Source: Toxonevra muliebris
Taxonomy: Eukaryota > Arthropoda > Insecta > Diptera > Pallopteridae
Direction of reading: 5' to 3'
NCBI GenBank assembly: GCA_963691655.1
Contig: OY829326.1
Span: 56,227,776-56,291,775 of the forward strand
Length of the DNA stretch: 64,000 bases
The notes beneath the pieces are model-generated. The model searched no databases and was not told the DNA's origin. It saw only the letters and a program-made list of their open reading frames with translations. The stretch's first letter is position 1. The number at the start of each line of letters is the position of its first letter. A program made the translations under genes and the position numbers. Shown here one piece after another: positions 1 to 11,058 of this stretch.

Positions 1-516
1 ATTTTCAGACCCTCGAAAATCAGGATTTAAAAAAAACAATGGATACGTGCAAGGCACGCAAGATATTTGAAGTGTAAACAGTTAAGCCAACTGAATGCCA
101 TATATATAAGCTCACATACATATGTATAGCCATATATAGGGATTTGATGTATAATCTACATGCTTAGGTAAATAATTCAAATTAAAACAATTCTTTTATA
201 AACTTAAAAATTTATTAGATATCATTATCTTTTATATACATTTATGTAATATCCCAATTCACTATAAATTGCAAATGGCCTTTCATCAATGCAAATGCAA
301 ATTTTTGTTCCATATCGTATGTATTTGTTGTTGTGATAACAGAAATATTTTGCATTTGCACCAAATCGTGAATAGGGCTGATATGTTGTAGTTGCATTAT
401 TTTCCTTTTACTCAATGCATCGGGCACGATATGCTCGCTTATACGCAGCTGCAATTGCATCTTTTTTTCCGCACCTGTCGATTTGAAATTTTATTAGATG
501 TGAAAATTTTACATAG

Positions 517-592
517 CGTCGCTTGAGAATTGATTTGGCGTATAGGTATATGAATTTGTGCACACATACGCCAAATCAATTCTCAGGCGACG
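517..592. repeat. 26-bp-stem hairpin (inverted repeat, 24-nt loop)
   Basis: The arms 517-542 and 567-592 are reverse complements over 26 positions with one difference, which would be a G:U pair if transcribed. The loop is 24 nt. The size resembles a pre-miRNA or a very short MITE. No coding potential was seen and the flanks show no obvious target duplication. Confidence 0.8.
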
Positions 593-614
593 ATAAGTGC
601 TTTCCGCATTTAAC

Positions 615-817
615 CTTAGAAAGGCAACAGGGGTGACCAGACACCCCACTACTTTTTAAATGCATCGCAAAGTGATTTGCCTTAACTGCATTTAATAAAA
701 ATAAGAAACAATGTATTTTCTTTGAAGTAAATAAGTGATTTTATAGTAAATAAGTTTGATTTTTTCTGTTTAACATTTTTGCTATTTACATAGATAAAAA
801 AGTGTTGCCTTTCTAAG
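615..817. mobile_element. Short MITE-like element with 15-bp terminal inverted repeats
   Basis: The end CTTAGAAAGGCAACA (615-629) recurs inverted at 803-817. Both flanks carry a TTTAA-like pentamer, on the left separated from the repeat by one C. The 203-bp size without a reading frame fits a MITE. The superfamily is undecided. Confidence 0.5.
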
Positions 818-2654
818 TTTAATGTACAAAGCAAACTTTTTATAATGCTGTGGTTTGCTATCATTATCACTTTATTTTGTTTATACATTTATTGAAACCT
901 AGATTCTTTATTACTTATCATTTTGTATTGTTTTTATATTTTAAAAAATATTTAATTTTAATCCAATCTAACTAACCGAATGCAAAACCTATCAAACGCC
1001 TGTGTTTGCTACGGCGACTTCTCTGCTTGTATGGTATAGTCGATCTCCACACGTTTAACACCAACAAATAATTCTGCCACTAATAAATGTACACACACAT
1101 TTTGTTTTCGTATGCACATATATGTGTGAGTAAATTGATGGAAACATAAACAAACAAACTCCGCTCGTATTTTAATTTCTCCCTCTCTTCTTCTCTTTGT
1201 TGTTTAGAGTAGCACAGTCATGCCGCGCAGTAGTGCGAGCGAGAGGGGAACTGGACGTTACAGTTATCTTACATCTTACGTTACAGTTATTCTTACATTT
1301 TACACATTTGAAATTTTGCCCATACCGTGAGCTAAAATGTTTACACATCAAAAAGTCACCATTTTTGTAAAAAGGTATATTTCACAAAACCCTTCGTTCA
1401 CTAAGAGCGTGACGATGAAAACTAAAACATATTCTTTTTTTTTCATTTCCGATAAACCGTTTTTTATTTAACGTTCTCACCACGAGCTGTGACGAAAAAA
1501 AGTTGTTTTTGGCACAACGGCCGTATCGTTCCCAGTTGTCAATATTTTTAGTTGAAAAAAATTCATGAAATACCTTGCAACATCAACAATTAGATATACG
1601 GTGACTAATTCTGAAAAAATTATATCGCCTTGGCAAAAAAAAATTAAAATACCCTTTTTTCGACAACAAGTGTATATAACCTCCTAACATCCAGTTTTGA
1701 GTATTCTGCATCGAATCTGAACGTCACCTTTACACCAAATTATGCCAGTTTATATAATTGAAGGTTCATCAACTTCATGAAAATAAATTTAATAACTCTA
1801 TTAGTTGATACCAATATACTCTCGTACGATTTGGATATTTAAATTACCTTACAAAAAGCTAGAATAAATACACTACTGTAACACAATTTAATATACGAAG
1901 CGTGAATATCAATAATTAAGTAATTATTGCAATTTATAATCCGTGAAATTAATACTCATTACATGTTTGAGTAAACTATGAATGGTATTTATGGATATTT
2001 GATACTTTTTATGGCATCATTTAAATAAAATTTGTAAATACGTAAATAACATAGAAATTCAGTTATGGTCAATGAATTTATTGAGGTCTAGTAAAAACTT
2101 GAAAATATCGCTCTAATAATTTTTTGTATGTTTTTAATATAAACATTTACTCATAACACTTAAGCGGTCAATCATTTGCACACTGGAGTGAATCATTCAA
2201 TGAACTAGTAGCTGAGAGCACATGAGATGGAACTGAGAGAGGCGAAGTCGATGATGTCTTTTCATATAAAAAGCCTGATCCCGAAGTTAGTTCTCTCAGT
2301 TCATGTGCTTTATGAGTCGAAAGGTGAAAAAACGGGATAATTCTACATTTTTGCTTCAGTAGTACCTGAAATACCTTGAAGTCTAAAAAAGTTGGTAAAA
2401 AGTACAATTGTACCTAAAATATCAACACTGGTCATCATATGAAAAGTACTTTATTCACCTCTCTTTTCTTGAAAGAGAGCTGTCATTTGATTGCCTCTCC
2501 TCGCTTCATAAGAGTAGATTGTAAGAGAAAAATTCTTGGAACCATAAAAAACCAACACCAATAATTGTATAATTGAGAGCGTACCTGGCAAATATTAAAA
2601 AGAATTTAAAATTCAATGAATTTTTTTAAATTTTTACGCTCACATTTTTTCTTT
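818..2654. other. Intergenic, no gene seen
   Basis: AT-rich sequence with scattered short reading frames whose translations are low in complexity and match no family I recognise. I see nothing firm here. Confidence 0.6.
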
Positions 2655-3387
2655 TTAAGCGAGAATTTTTACAAATTGTCGCTTATTGACAACTTCAAAT
2701 TCAGCGTACAATCGAGAAATATATTCATCATCCTCATGAAAGGTAATCGTAAACTTGGATACACCCTCTGGTGTATAAGTAGGAAAATCATTAGTATTGA
2801 AAATCAAATTTTTTAAAGTATATGTTGTATTCTAGAAAAAAATAACAAAAAAATAAAATAATTAAATAAATATGAAATAAAGTACCTGCTTGAAAGGACA
2901 TTTCGGCATTTTAGTGGATTGAGCATTTTCTAAAGTTTTGTGTAAAATTCCGAAAATTCGACCATTTATTTTACTATTAACGAACTGACAACTATTTATA
3001 TCCATATTCATTACTTTGAAAGATTCCTGCGTATGTGGGCGCAACATTTCGACAACTATATGCATATTTAATTGTGGCGCTGGGCGTAAAATTTTCAAAT
3101 TCAAATTTAAGGCATTCCGTTTGATTGCAACGGTTGTATTGGAGATTGGTTCCAGCAAGCATTTGAATTCACTAAATAAAGTTTGATTATTGCTTAGCTC
3201 ACATACTAATTTATTAGCAGTAAAATAGAAATTTCGGGGCTGTTGATTGTAGAAAATATACAAAACGTTAAAGTATTAAATAAAATATTACAATTTAAGA
3301 TTTTCTTACTGCTGTTTTAGCTGATGCCTTGATGTAAAGTAGGGAAATCAATGTTACAATATAAAATTTTTTAGTATCAAATAACAT
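2655..3387 (-). CDS. DUF1091-family secreted protein (gene A), 202 aa, three exons
   Basis: Reconstructed exons are 3310-3387, 2886-3239 and 2655-2831, with introns of 70 and 54 bp, GT-AG and both phase 0. Exon 1 (26 codons) is a hydrophobic signal peptide (start MLFDTKKFYIVTLISLLY). Exon 2 (118 codons) is the core with four cysteines, in the contexts LVCEL, FKCLL, NSCQF and PKCPF, and the family-like stretch LKILRPAPQLN. Exon 3 (58 codons) carries NDFPTYTPEG, the DFPxYxP signature shared with the neighbours. The family is known from insects as small secreted proteins proposed to resemble lipid-binding ML domains; the molecular role is mostly unknown, so none is assigned here. The start is the only ATG giving a signal peptide in frame. 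Gene A is more diverged than C-E. Confidence 0.88.
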
Positions 3388-4279
3388 TATTTTTTCGTTT
3401 TACTGAAAAAGATTTATGTGCGTTATTGTCTGCCTATTGATTAAAATTGGAATATCTAAAATGTTTATGTGGAAAACGAATGAAAAACACGTAATAATAT
3501 ATACTGAATTACACTCAAATTTGATTTTAATGTTATTTTAATTAGAAATTTAGGTATAATACATATAAAGTTACTAAATCATATCAGCTCAAAATCGCAT
3601 TTAATTACATACTATGAAATTCAAACTTCAACATTATTTGTCGATTTATATTACATATTTAGTTTTAAATTTGTTTTAAATTACAATGAATATTATTATG
3701 TAAAAGTTTTTGGTATGAATTAAAATCACATTTATTACAAAAAAGTTTTAAAAATTGAGAGCTGTTACTTGATTGAGAGCGAAATATTCTCAATTTGTAT
3801 ATGTTAATACATGTATCTCAATCTAGAGATAATAACATCTCTATTTGAGTGATATTTAACAAGCTTCATTACCGTTTATAGTAAAATCAACAATAGTGCA
3901 TGTCGAGCATGTCCTAAAAGCACTGCCCGCGGGCAAATGCTCAGCGCAAGCTCACTTACATTAAATACGAGCAAATTGAGAGATATCGTTAGTTGGGACT
4001 TTGAAAACACAAGCAAGCAAGATCTGTATCAGATGGTGCGCTGAAAAACCAAAAATTTTAAACAAACACACACTAAGCGCTTCGTATGAGGTCTCATCGC
4101 CAACTGAAATGTAACTGCAAGAAAGTAATTTAGTCATGTTTTGATACACGCAGAATAAATGAATTTTGTAGCGCTCTCACAAACTCACGCATACACTGTT
4201 AATAAATTAAAATGAGTATGAATGAATATGATGTAGAGACAAACCGTTTCTGTTAAGTTTTTGTTTATATAATAATTTC
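3388..4279. other. Intergenic 5' flank of gene A, no gene seen
   Basis: AT-rich. Around 3755-3780 there is a GAGAGC-rich patch loosely like the conserved upstream blocks of genes D and E, but too short to call homologous. Confidence 0.5.
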
Positions 4280-5130
4280 TTGCGAACAATTTGAATTAGT
4301 TTGGGCATTAAATTTGGAACTTCTTTTCAAAATCTGGGAATAATTTGTTGAAATTTGGAACTATTTTTTGAGATTTCTTTTTGTAATTAGGAAATATTTT
4401 CTTGAAACTGGAAACTAGTTTCATTATGAAATTTGGAACTCTCCTTTTGAGGCTTGGAACTTTTTCCTATGGACTTATTTTCTTAAGATTTACAACTTTA
4501 ATTTTTTTAAATTTGGTACCCCCTTCTAGAAACTTTGAACTCTCTGCTTCAAAATTTACCTTACTTTTGTAATGTGGAACCTTTTTTTTTTGGAAATTAC
4601 ATTTTTTTTTTTTGAAATATTAAATTTTTTTTTAAATTAAAAATTTTTTACTGGAAATTTTGAGGATCACCTTTTTGAACTTAGTTTGAAAGACAGAAAG
4701 TTTTTTTGAAATTTGCAATTTTTGTTTTTTTTTTTTTTTTTTGAATCATGGCAATATTTTTTACAACCAGAAATTCGTTTTAGAAATTTAAGTACCTGCG
4801 AGTCTTTTTTGAAAACTGAAACAACTTTCAGAAATTTAAAACATTTTTTAACCGTTAGCTTAAAATTTGTCTATCATTTTTAAAATTTGGAAGTCTTTTT
4901 AGCAATATGAACCCTTTTTTTTAAACATGGAACTTTTAAAATGTTGGACTTCTTTATCGCAAGGAACTTTTTTTCGAAACGTGGAATTCCTTTCGAAACT
5001 ATTTTTTAAAATACTGAACTCTTTTTTGAAACCTGAAACTCTTTTTAGAAAGCAAGAACTCTTTTTTTGTTTTTTAAAACTTTTTTTGAAACCTTAAACT
5101 CCTTTTTGAAATATGAGGGCTTTTTCTTAA
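4280..5130. repeat. Degenerate short-period tandem array (TTTTGAAACTTGGAACT-like)
   Basis: About 850 bp of imperfect reiterations of a roughly 20-30 bp unit with consensus near TTTTTTGAAATTTGGAACT, with varying T-runs. Decay is heavy. No reading frame of interest. It resembles other arrays in this window in style but not in unit sequence. Confidence 0.75.
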
Positions 5131-5246
5131 AACTTGGTCACCGTGTTGACTTTGTCATTATATAATTTAACCAGACACGCTTTTCCCTCTCAGTGATGAA
5201 TATAAAATTTAAAATATTGAGAAAAAACCAATGAGTGGGATAGATA

Positions 5247-5552
5247 GGTTAGGTTGGAGTGGCTGTCGAGAGACACACTTAGGCCTGAACGGCCCATTGT
5301 GATACCACATAGTTGGACCTACAGTTTAACTCGATTCCGAACGGCGGTGTGGCAATTTTGTATCGGCTTGGTGGTTTTGCCATTACCAACCAATGTGTCT
5401 ACTTGTACACTATCTTATAATTCTCATACACTTCATATTGATAGTGAATATAAGAAAGTTATGAAAATTAACCACCAGACGAAGACGGGAATCGAACCCG
5501 AACCTCCCAGATAAAAGTCTAGTGCACTACCCACTAGACTATCGAGGTCGTC
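5247..5552 (-). mobile_element. tRNA-derived SINE, copy 1
   Basis: The element reads on the minus strand. Its 5' end (5552 down to about 5476) resembles a tRNA: an A-box-like segment at 5522-5541, a B-box GGTTCGATTCCC at 5487-5498 and GACGA/TCGTC ends able to form an acceptor-like stem; the D-arm region recalls insect tRNA-Asp or tRNA-Glu. A ~230-bp unrelated body follows and ends in a short CCTAACC-like tail. An 11-bp direct duplication TGGGATAGATA flanks it exactly (5236-5246 and 5553-5563), the mark of LINE-assisted insertion. It is about 97% identical to the copy at 23613. Confidence 0.9.
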
Positions 5553-5563
5553 TGGGATAGATA

Positions 5564-7523
5564 AGAGGTTAGAAAATTAAGGAAAGTTTTTTAAACGTTC
5601 AGGCGATTTTTTGAAGAGAAATTATCAAATTCTCACTTAAATATTTGTCTTACAAAATGTCTGGTAATCGTTTTTGATCAAGAGTTTTTTTAAGGTTTTC
5701 TTGTAACTCTATAATTTTGCTACCGACTAGAACTTGTAGTTTATTTGAAGCTGACATTTTAATGCATATATAATTAACTGTTGATTCTCAGTTGACCTTA
5801 GTTTAAATTTGCATGTAAACTTCATTCAAATTTAAAAATTATGCTTGGTTTTCACTGTGTCATATTCCCAGTCAAAGAGGGAGAAAGAGAGATATTCCTA
5901 TATAAAATTTGCCAACATACTGGTAAATTCGATTGAATTTAATATAGTGAAAACTAGGCCTAAGTATAAGCCGCAAACGAAAGCAGGAAGCTTGGTCTAG
6001 GGTCTCTATGAGATGATGTGCTATAAAAGAAGAGATGAGACTCTAACTAAATTCAAGTGACCTTCAGATATGTATGTACATATGTATACAAGAGCTCAAG
6101 TAGTAAAATTTAATTTTTTTTTGCTCAAAGAGGACAATGATATGATTGGTAGAACAATGTTCTCTTAACTGGCTGTTCACACAGGCGCAATCATAAACGC
6201 CTGCTGAAAGAGAGAGGTAGAAAAAAAGGTAATTAGAAAAAGACTACCTATTTTACAGACAGATTACTCACACCTAGCAGAGCAAAGCGTAGGCCATTGC
6301 TTTAACCCTCTCAGGATTTTCGTTTACATATGTGTACATGAATTTGAACATTTTTCCTGACTTTGATTTAAATGCCAACCAAACAATTTTGGTATTGACG
6401 CCTTTGTTGTTTTTTCCTCTATCGTTTGTTTTAATTGATGCATAACCGTCGAAACTATTGTGACTTTTATGGGACTACCTCACTTTTTTATGCTTTCTTT
6501 TTTTTTTTTTTTGTGTCGTCTCAATTTCAAAAAATTATTAAAAATACTAAATACTTAATAAAAATATGTGTAAAAAACAAATTTCTTATGTTCTTAAGGT
6601 TCTACATCTTCCTCTGTCGATAGAGACAGAGTCGTAAGTCGGGGTATTTTAAAGCACCCTAGGCATTTTTTTATTTGCAAAAATGTGTGTACATCGCGTA
6701 CGACTAAACCTGGACATCTAAATACGAAAATCAACATCTAAATTTTTCCTACCACGGGAAGTACACATTCTCCTGAGACAGCTAGAGAAAAACTATGCCT
6801 ATGTTTTCCCTTTCTTTCTTTCTCTCTCTCTCTCTCTCTCTATGTAGCACTTTCTGAGAGTTACCGCTTATTTAAGGAAGATGCTTCGTGTCTATTCGCG
6901 TTGTCTCGAACTAATTAAATGAACTAGTCAATATGAAACACGATAAATCCAAAAATGAACATTTTTTTTAAATATAAAATAAAAGCCTTAATTTTAAACG
7001 TCAAAAAATATGGCAAAGGAAAACTATTCGATTCATTTAGCTTTCAGGCAAGAGAGAGTTCTGTGTTTGTATTCGGTCTCCATGCGACATTTGGTGTTAT
7101 TAAATTCTGCGCTTTGTTGGCTTACGCTGTTCTACAGTAAAGTGTGGTTACCCCAACTCTAATGTGTAGGGTTCATATCTCACGAAAATATCTAACTATG
7201 TACTGTTGTTTTTAAAAAAAAAATATTAAAAATTTTCAGTGAAAAATAAAATCAATTTTTATATTTACTTTTAATGACCAAACTAATGTCTTGTTTTGCA
7301 AGCTTAATTCAATTGAGTTTAGATAATTATAATTTTATATAAAATAATGATATTTTTATATAAAGTCATTAGTAAAATATCTATTTTAAACAACAATTTT
7401 GTTTAATCAAAAAACAGTATAAAGTTCAATTATAATCCAACTGAGTGCAAATGTACCCAGTGTAAAATAATATGTATTTCAGATAAAACCCAGATTCAAA
7501 CGAGCACCAATAAGAAAATCAAA
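5564..7523. other. Intergenic, no gene; one (TC)n microsatellite
   Basis: AT-rich spacer between the SINE and gene B. A TC dinucleotide run lies near 6821-6842. Short reading frames at 6435 and 6955 are low in complexity and judged spurious. Confidence 0.6.
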
Positions 7524-8237
7524 ATGAGAAAAACATTTTTAATAACTTTTATAATAAAATTTATGTTATTTGCATTAAAAACAAATGCATTGGTAAGTAT
7601 GTAAATTTAAATGAATAGGCACTAACTAAATTAATTCATTTAATATATATTTCGCAGCGTAACTTTGATCTGACCTGGACTTACTCTAGTTGCAAAATTA
7701 TAGATTCAAAATGGATTGAGCACTTTGAGTGTAATATCATTGATTTGCCCAAGAATCGTGGCAATTATATAAAAGCTGAATTGCAGTTTGTAAAGAATAT
7801 TAATTATATGATAGTTGAATTTAAAATAAGTTTACTAAACCCAAGTAAGCAAAACATGGAACTGTTAAAAATTAAAGCTGATGGTTGTAAATTATTTTAT
7901 TATCGTGCAAGAAATCCATTTTTAAATGCAGTGCTGAATAAACTTTTACAATCGAGTAATTTCCCAAAAGATTGTCCATTGAAAGCGGTGAGTTTTTTGC
8001 AATTACTTGAATAAATTTAATTTTGAAAAATAAATAATATTTTCTTTTTGCACTTGTTTTCTACACTAGCATCAAACATATATTATAAATCGATTTTCTT
8101 TGAATCCTGATAATTTTCCCACCTATACACCAGCGCTTAATTTTACTACATCCATAAGTTTGTTAACGAAATCTGGGAATTTAATGGGCGTAGCGACGAT
8201 AAATTCAGCTTTGATAAAGAAAGATGGAAGTCAATGA
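7524..8237 (+). CDS. DUF1091-family secreted protein (gene B), 188 aa, three exons
   Basis: Exons are 7524-7592, 7658-7987 and 8070-8237; introns of 65 and 82 bp have GT-AG ends and phase 0. Exon 1 (23 codons) is a signal peptide starting MRKTFLITFIIKFMLF. Exon 2 (110 codons) holds the four family cysteines (SSCKI, FECNI, DGCKL, KDCPL) and an alternating hydrophobic core (NYMIVEFKISLLNP) typical of beta-strand ML-like folds. Exon 3 (55 codons) has NPDNFPTYTP, the conserved tail motif. The gene lies alone on the plus strand between two minus-strand paralogues. A possible AATAAA signal lies at 8313-8318. The substrate or partner is not known. Confidence 0.88.
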
Positions 8238-8581
8238 ATATTTTAAAGTTTACACTTGTAACTTTTTGCACATAATTAAAAAAAGAGGCCAGTGTCAAAA
8301 TGAATGTATATTAATAAAAAAAAGAGAGTAATTACGCCATTTTCTCTGAGAACGTTGTGGTATGTTATGATTTTCTCTTCTGTGACAATGTAAAATTGAG
8401 TGTGTGAACGCTGATTGGTGGATTGAAAAACACAAAAAAAAAAAAAAAAAAAATTGTTAAGTGTGCAAAAAATTAAACATGAAGCATCTAAAAAAAATTG
8501 AGTGCACGCTTTATTTATAAATAAAACAAATTATTTTTGAATTAAAATAAATCATTTACATACACCAGAGGGTCAATTTAA

Positions 8582-8686
8582 CCCTGATATGCGCAATGGC
8601 TTATTTCCTGTATACTTCAAAAAGTTTTAATTTTGATTGAATATTTTCTGAAGAGACTTTTATAAAGGGCAATGTGCATATCTGGG
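8582..8686. mobile_element. TTAA-flanked foldback MITE (piggyBac-like), copy 1
   Basis: TTAA at 8578-8581 and 8687-8690 bracket a 105-bp foldback. The ends CCCTGATATGCGCAATGGC and, inverted, CCCAGATATGCACATTGCCC match over most positions. TTAA duplication and a CCC terminus are the marks of piggyBac-type transposition. It matches the copies at 50084 and 44619. Confidence 0.8.
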
Positions 8687-8690
8687 TTAA

Positions 8691-9005
8691 ATTTTAACTG
8701 TTTTATCATGAGCAAGATACAAAACTAATTGAGAGCAACAACAAATTTTGAATTTCATGCAATGAATTATTATCGTGGAAACGGAATGTTACGAAAACCA
8801 AATCTTTCAGCCCTTACTAAAGCGCATTTAATTTGATCGTAATAATAAAATTGAGAGAACTTAACTGCTGTTTAAAAGAAACCAATCAGAATCTTTTTAT
8901 ACGAATCAGAGATAAATTTTGTATTTGATTGCAACTCGTTATCTTAGAGTAAAAATTTTCTTGCAATTGTCTGGTAAAAAAGTAAAATAGAGAGTTGTAG
9001 AAGAG
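8691..9005. other. Intergenic, no gene seen
   Basis: AT-rich sequence between the TTAA foldback and the hAT-like element. Nothing identifiable. Confidence 0.5.
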
Positions 9006-9013
9006 CTGCTAAA

Positions 9014-9697
9014 CAGTGCTGTCGCTGTCACTTCAATTGAACTTTTTCACTTCACTTTCAAGCCTGACACTTTGTCACTTCCTCTTTCATAAAAATACTT
9101 CGGTTTTCCATCGATAAAAAAAAAATCTAAATATGCTCGTCTCTGTAATATGCTCCGACTGTAGCCAGATCGGTGTGTTTGAATTTATATTCCCTATAAA
9201 AAGTAAAAAGACCATTTAGCACACGTACTTTAGTACATTTTGAGACCTTTTATGTTTATTTAAATACCTATGATATTTTATTTGTAGTTTGTAATTTATT
9301 TAACTACACTGATGACGAACTGTCATATAATTTATTAGAATTTGGTTGAAAATGAAGAGGTGAGTGGAGGATTATATTTCTAAATGATTTTATACAAAAA
9401 AGTGACAGTTTCGAAGAATTCTGCCATTTTGTTTTTGGCGTGAAAAATTCCTTAAAACAAATTATGTACTCTCATTCAAAAAGTTTTGTCGGAGCCTTAT
9501 TTTGTCTGCCACACAGTAGCGCTCCACCAAATTTTTTTTTTTTTTTTTTTTGCAAACTAAGCACATAAAACCAGATAATTTTTGAAAATATGTCATTTTC
9601 TTATTACGCTTCAAAAACCACTTCACTTTTTTAAAAATCACTTCGATTCGATTTTTTAAGAATTTCACTTAAAAAAAAATTCAAAACGACAGCCCTG
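9014..9697. mobile_element. hAT-like nonautonomous element, 684 bp
   Basis: The ends are CAGTGCTGTCG (9014) and, inverted, CAGGGCTGTCG (ending 9697). The flanks are a perfect 8-bp duplication CTGCTAAA (9006-9013, 9698-9705). An 8-bp target duplication and CAG-initial inverted ends identify the hAT superfamily. No transposase is encoded; the reading frame at 9462-9668 is low in complexity. Confidence 0.85.
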
Positions 9698-9705
9698 CTG
9701 CTAAA

Positions 9706-10053
9706 TGTAAGTATACAGAGAGAGAGAGAGAGAGCAATTCGTTTTCAGTTTAAACAGGGGTGTATTTTTCAGAATCAAAAGTCAAAATCTGCTATTTTTC
9801 ATAATTTTTTTTTTTTAATGCTGAGTTTGACCGCATGTTTTTAAATCAGCCAGCTGTATGCTATATTCTAACCTAAATGTGCGAAAATGCTTTTATATCG
9901 AAATTTCTGTGAACTGAGACGGATTCAGCATAACCTGAAATTAACTATAAATGTAGGACCAGAGATGCATAACTCCAAATCATAGTTCACCTTTAACAAA
10001 TCACTGCACAAATGTTAATTAAATTACAGCTTGCATATTTTTCTGAACTTTTA
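9706..10053. other. Spacer with a (GA)n microsatellite
   Basis: A GA dinucleotide run lies at about 9717-9734. The rest is the 3' flank of gene C with nothing identifiable. Confidence 0.55.
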
Positions 10054-10807
10054 TTAATTTTTATTTAGCAAACGCTTCAAATTGTTTCGTTTATTTGCTA
10101 TATCAAGCCACATATGCACATCAAATGATTTTTTTCCATTTTCATGAAAATTCAATTCAGCTTTCATCGAATTGTCTGGAGTATAAGTGGGAAAATCTTC
10201 AGGATTGAAATAAAAGTTTTTATGAGTGAAAGTGAAATTCTAGAAAATAAAATAAGTACAAATAAGAAATTAGAATAACTTAGTTTTTTACACACACACA
10301 CATACACACAAACAAACCTTCTTGAATGGACACTTAGGCATTTCGTTGACAAATTTTTCCATTGTTTTACGAAAAATCGCAAAGATTTTAAGCATTCCTT
10401 AATCGGCATTTAAAAAATCGCAAACACCTACATCTGAATCGATTAATTTGAATGGTTGTTCGGGTGGTGGACGTAACATTAATATTAAAACACTTGTATG
10501 TAAATTGGGGGCATGTCGCAAATAAGCATATTCTGCATTTACAGCGTTAATCTTTAATGAACCATTTATTAGAAGTTGAACACTGCAGTTAAGATGATGC
10601 ATCAGTGTGTGATCAAAGATTTCACAATCAACTTTTGTAAAATTTATTATGAAATTACGCTGTATTAAAAGAGTTAGGATAAAGAGAATTTTATTAAAAA
10701 GAAAAAGAAAGAATTTCACTTCTCACCATTGCTGACACTTTATGTTGAAAATTAATTACACAAATTAGTATGTAAAAAAAATAAAATTTTTGAATTGTTT
10801 TATACAT
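10054..10807 (-). pseudogene. DUF1091-family gene C, broken by one in-frame stop
   Basis: Exons are 10727-10807 (27 codons, signal peptide starting MYKTIQKFYFFYILI), 10318-10659 (114 codons) and 10054-10239 (61 codons plus stop); introns of 67 and 78 bp are GT-AG and phase 0. It has the motifs of its close paralogues D and E: YLRHAPNLHTSVLILMLRPP, NEMPKCPFKK and EDFPTYTP. The only defect is TAA at 10399-10401, where D and E have a TAT tyrosine in GGYGMIKIY; here the frame reads NAD, stop, GMLKIF. Splice sites and the last 90 codons remain open, so the loss is recent, a polymorphism, or a sequencing error. If translated as is, the protein ends before the fourth cysteine and all of exon 3. Confidence 0.85.
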
Positions 10808-11058
10808 TTTTTGAATAGGTTTGTCTGCGCTGACTAACGTTTGCTAAATCAAATATTTTTGGAGCTAACTAAATGACAAAGATATTATAAAATTTTGGTT
10901 ATTGCTTTTAATTAAAAGTATGTTATTAAAAATAAATTAATAGCAGTTTAAAAATCTAAATATTTATTTTATTTATGCACCATCATTGGTTCGCAATTCT
11001 GGCTTTTATTGGTGGTTTTCATTAATCTTAAAAAAGTTGAAAAACACAAACATGCATA

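Noticed and set aside
5254..5514. 86-codon plus-strand reading frame ending GIEPEPPR
   Set aside because: It lies entirely in the SINE, antisense to it; the last residues are the B-box region translated.
5476..5552. A tRNA gene on the minus strand
   Set aside because: The tRNA-like head is part of a repeated element with target duplications, and the anticodon arm does not fold as a clean 5-bp stem with a 7-nt loop.
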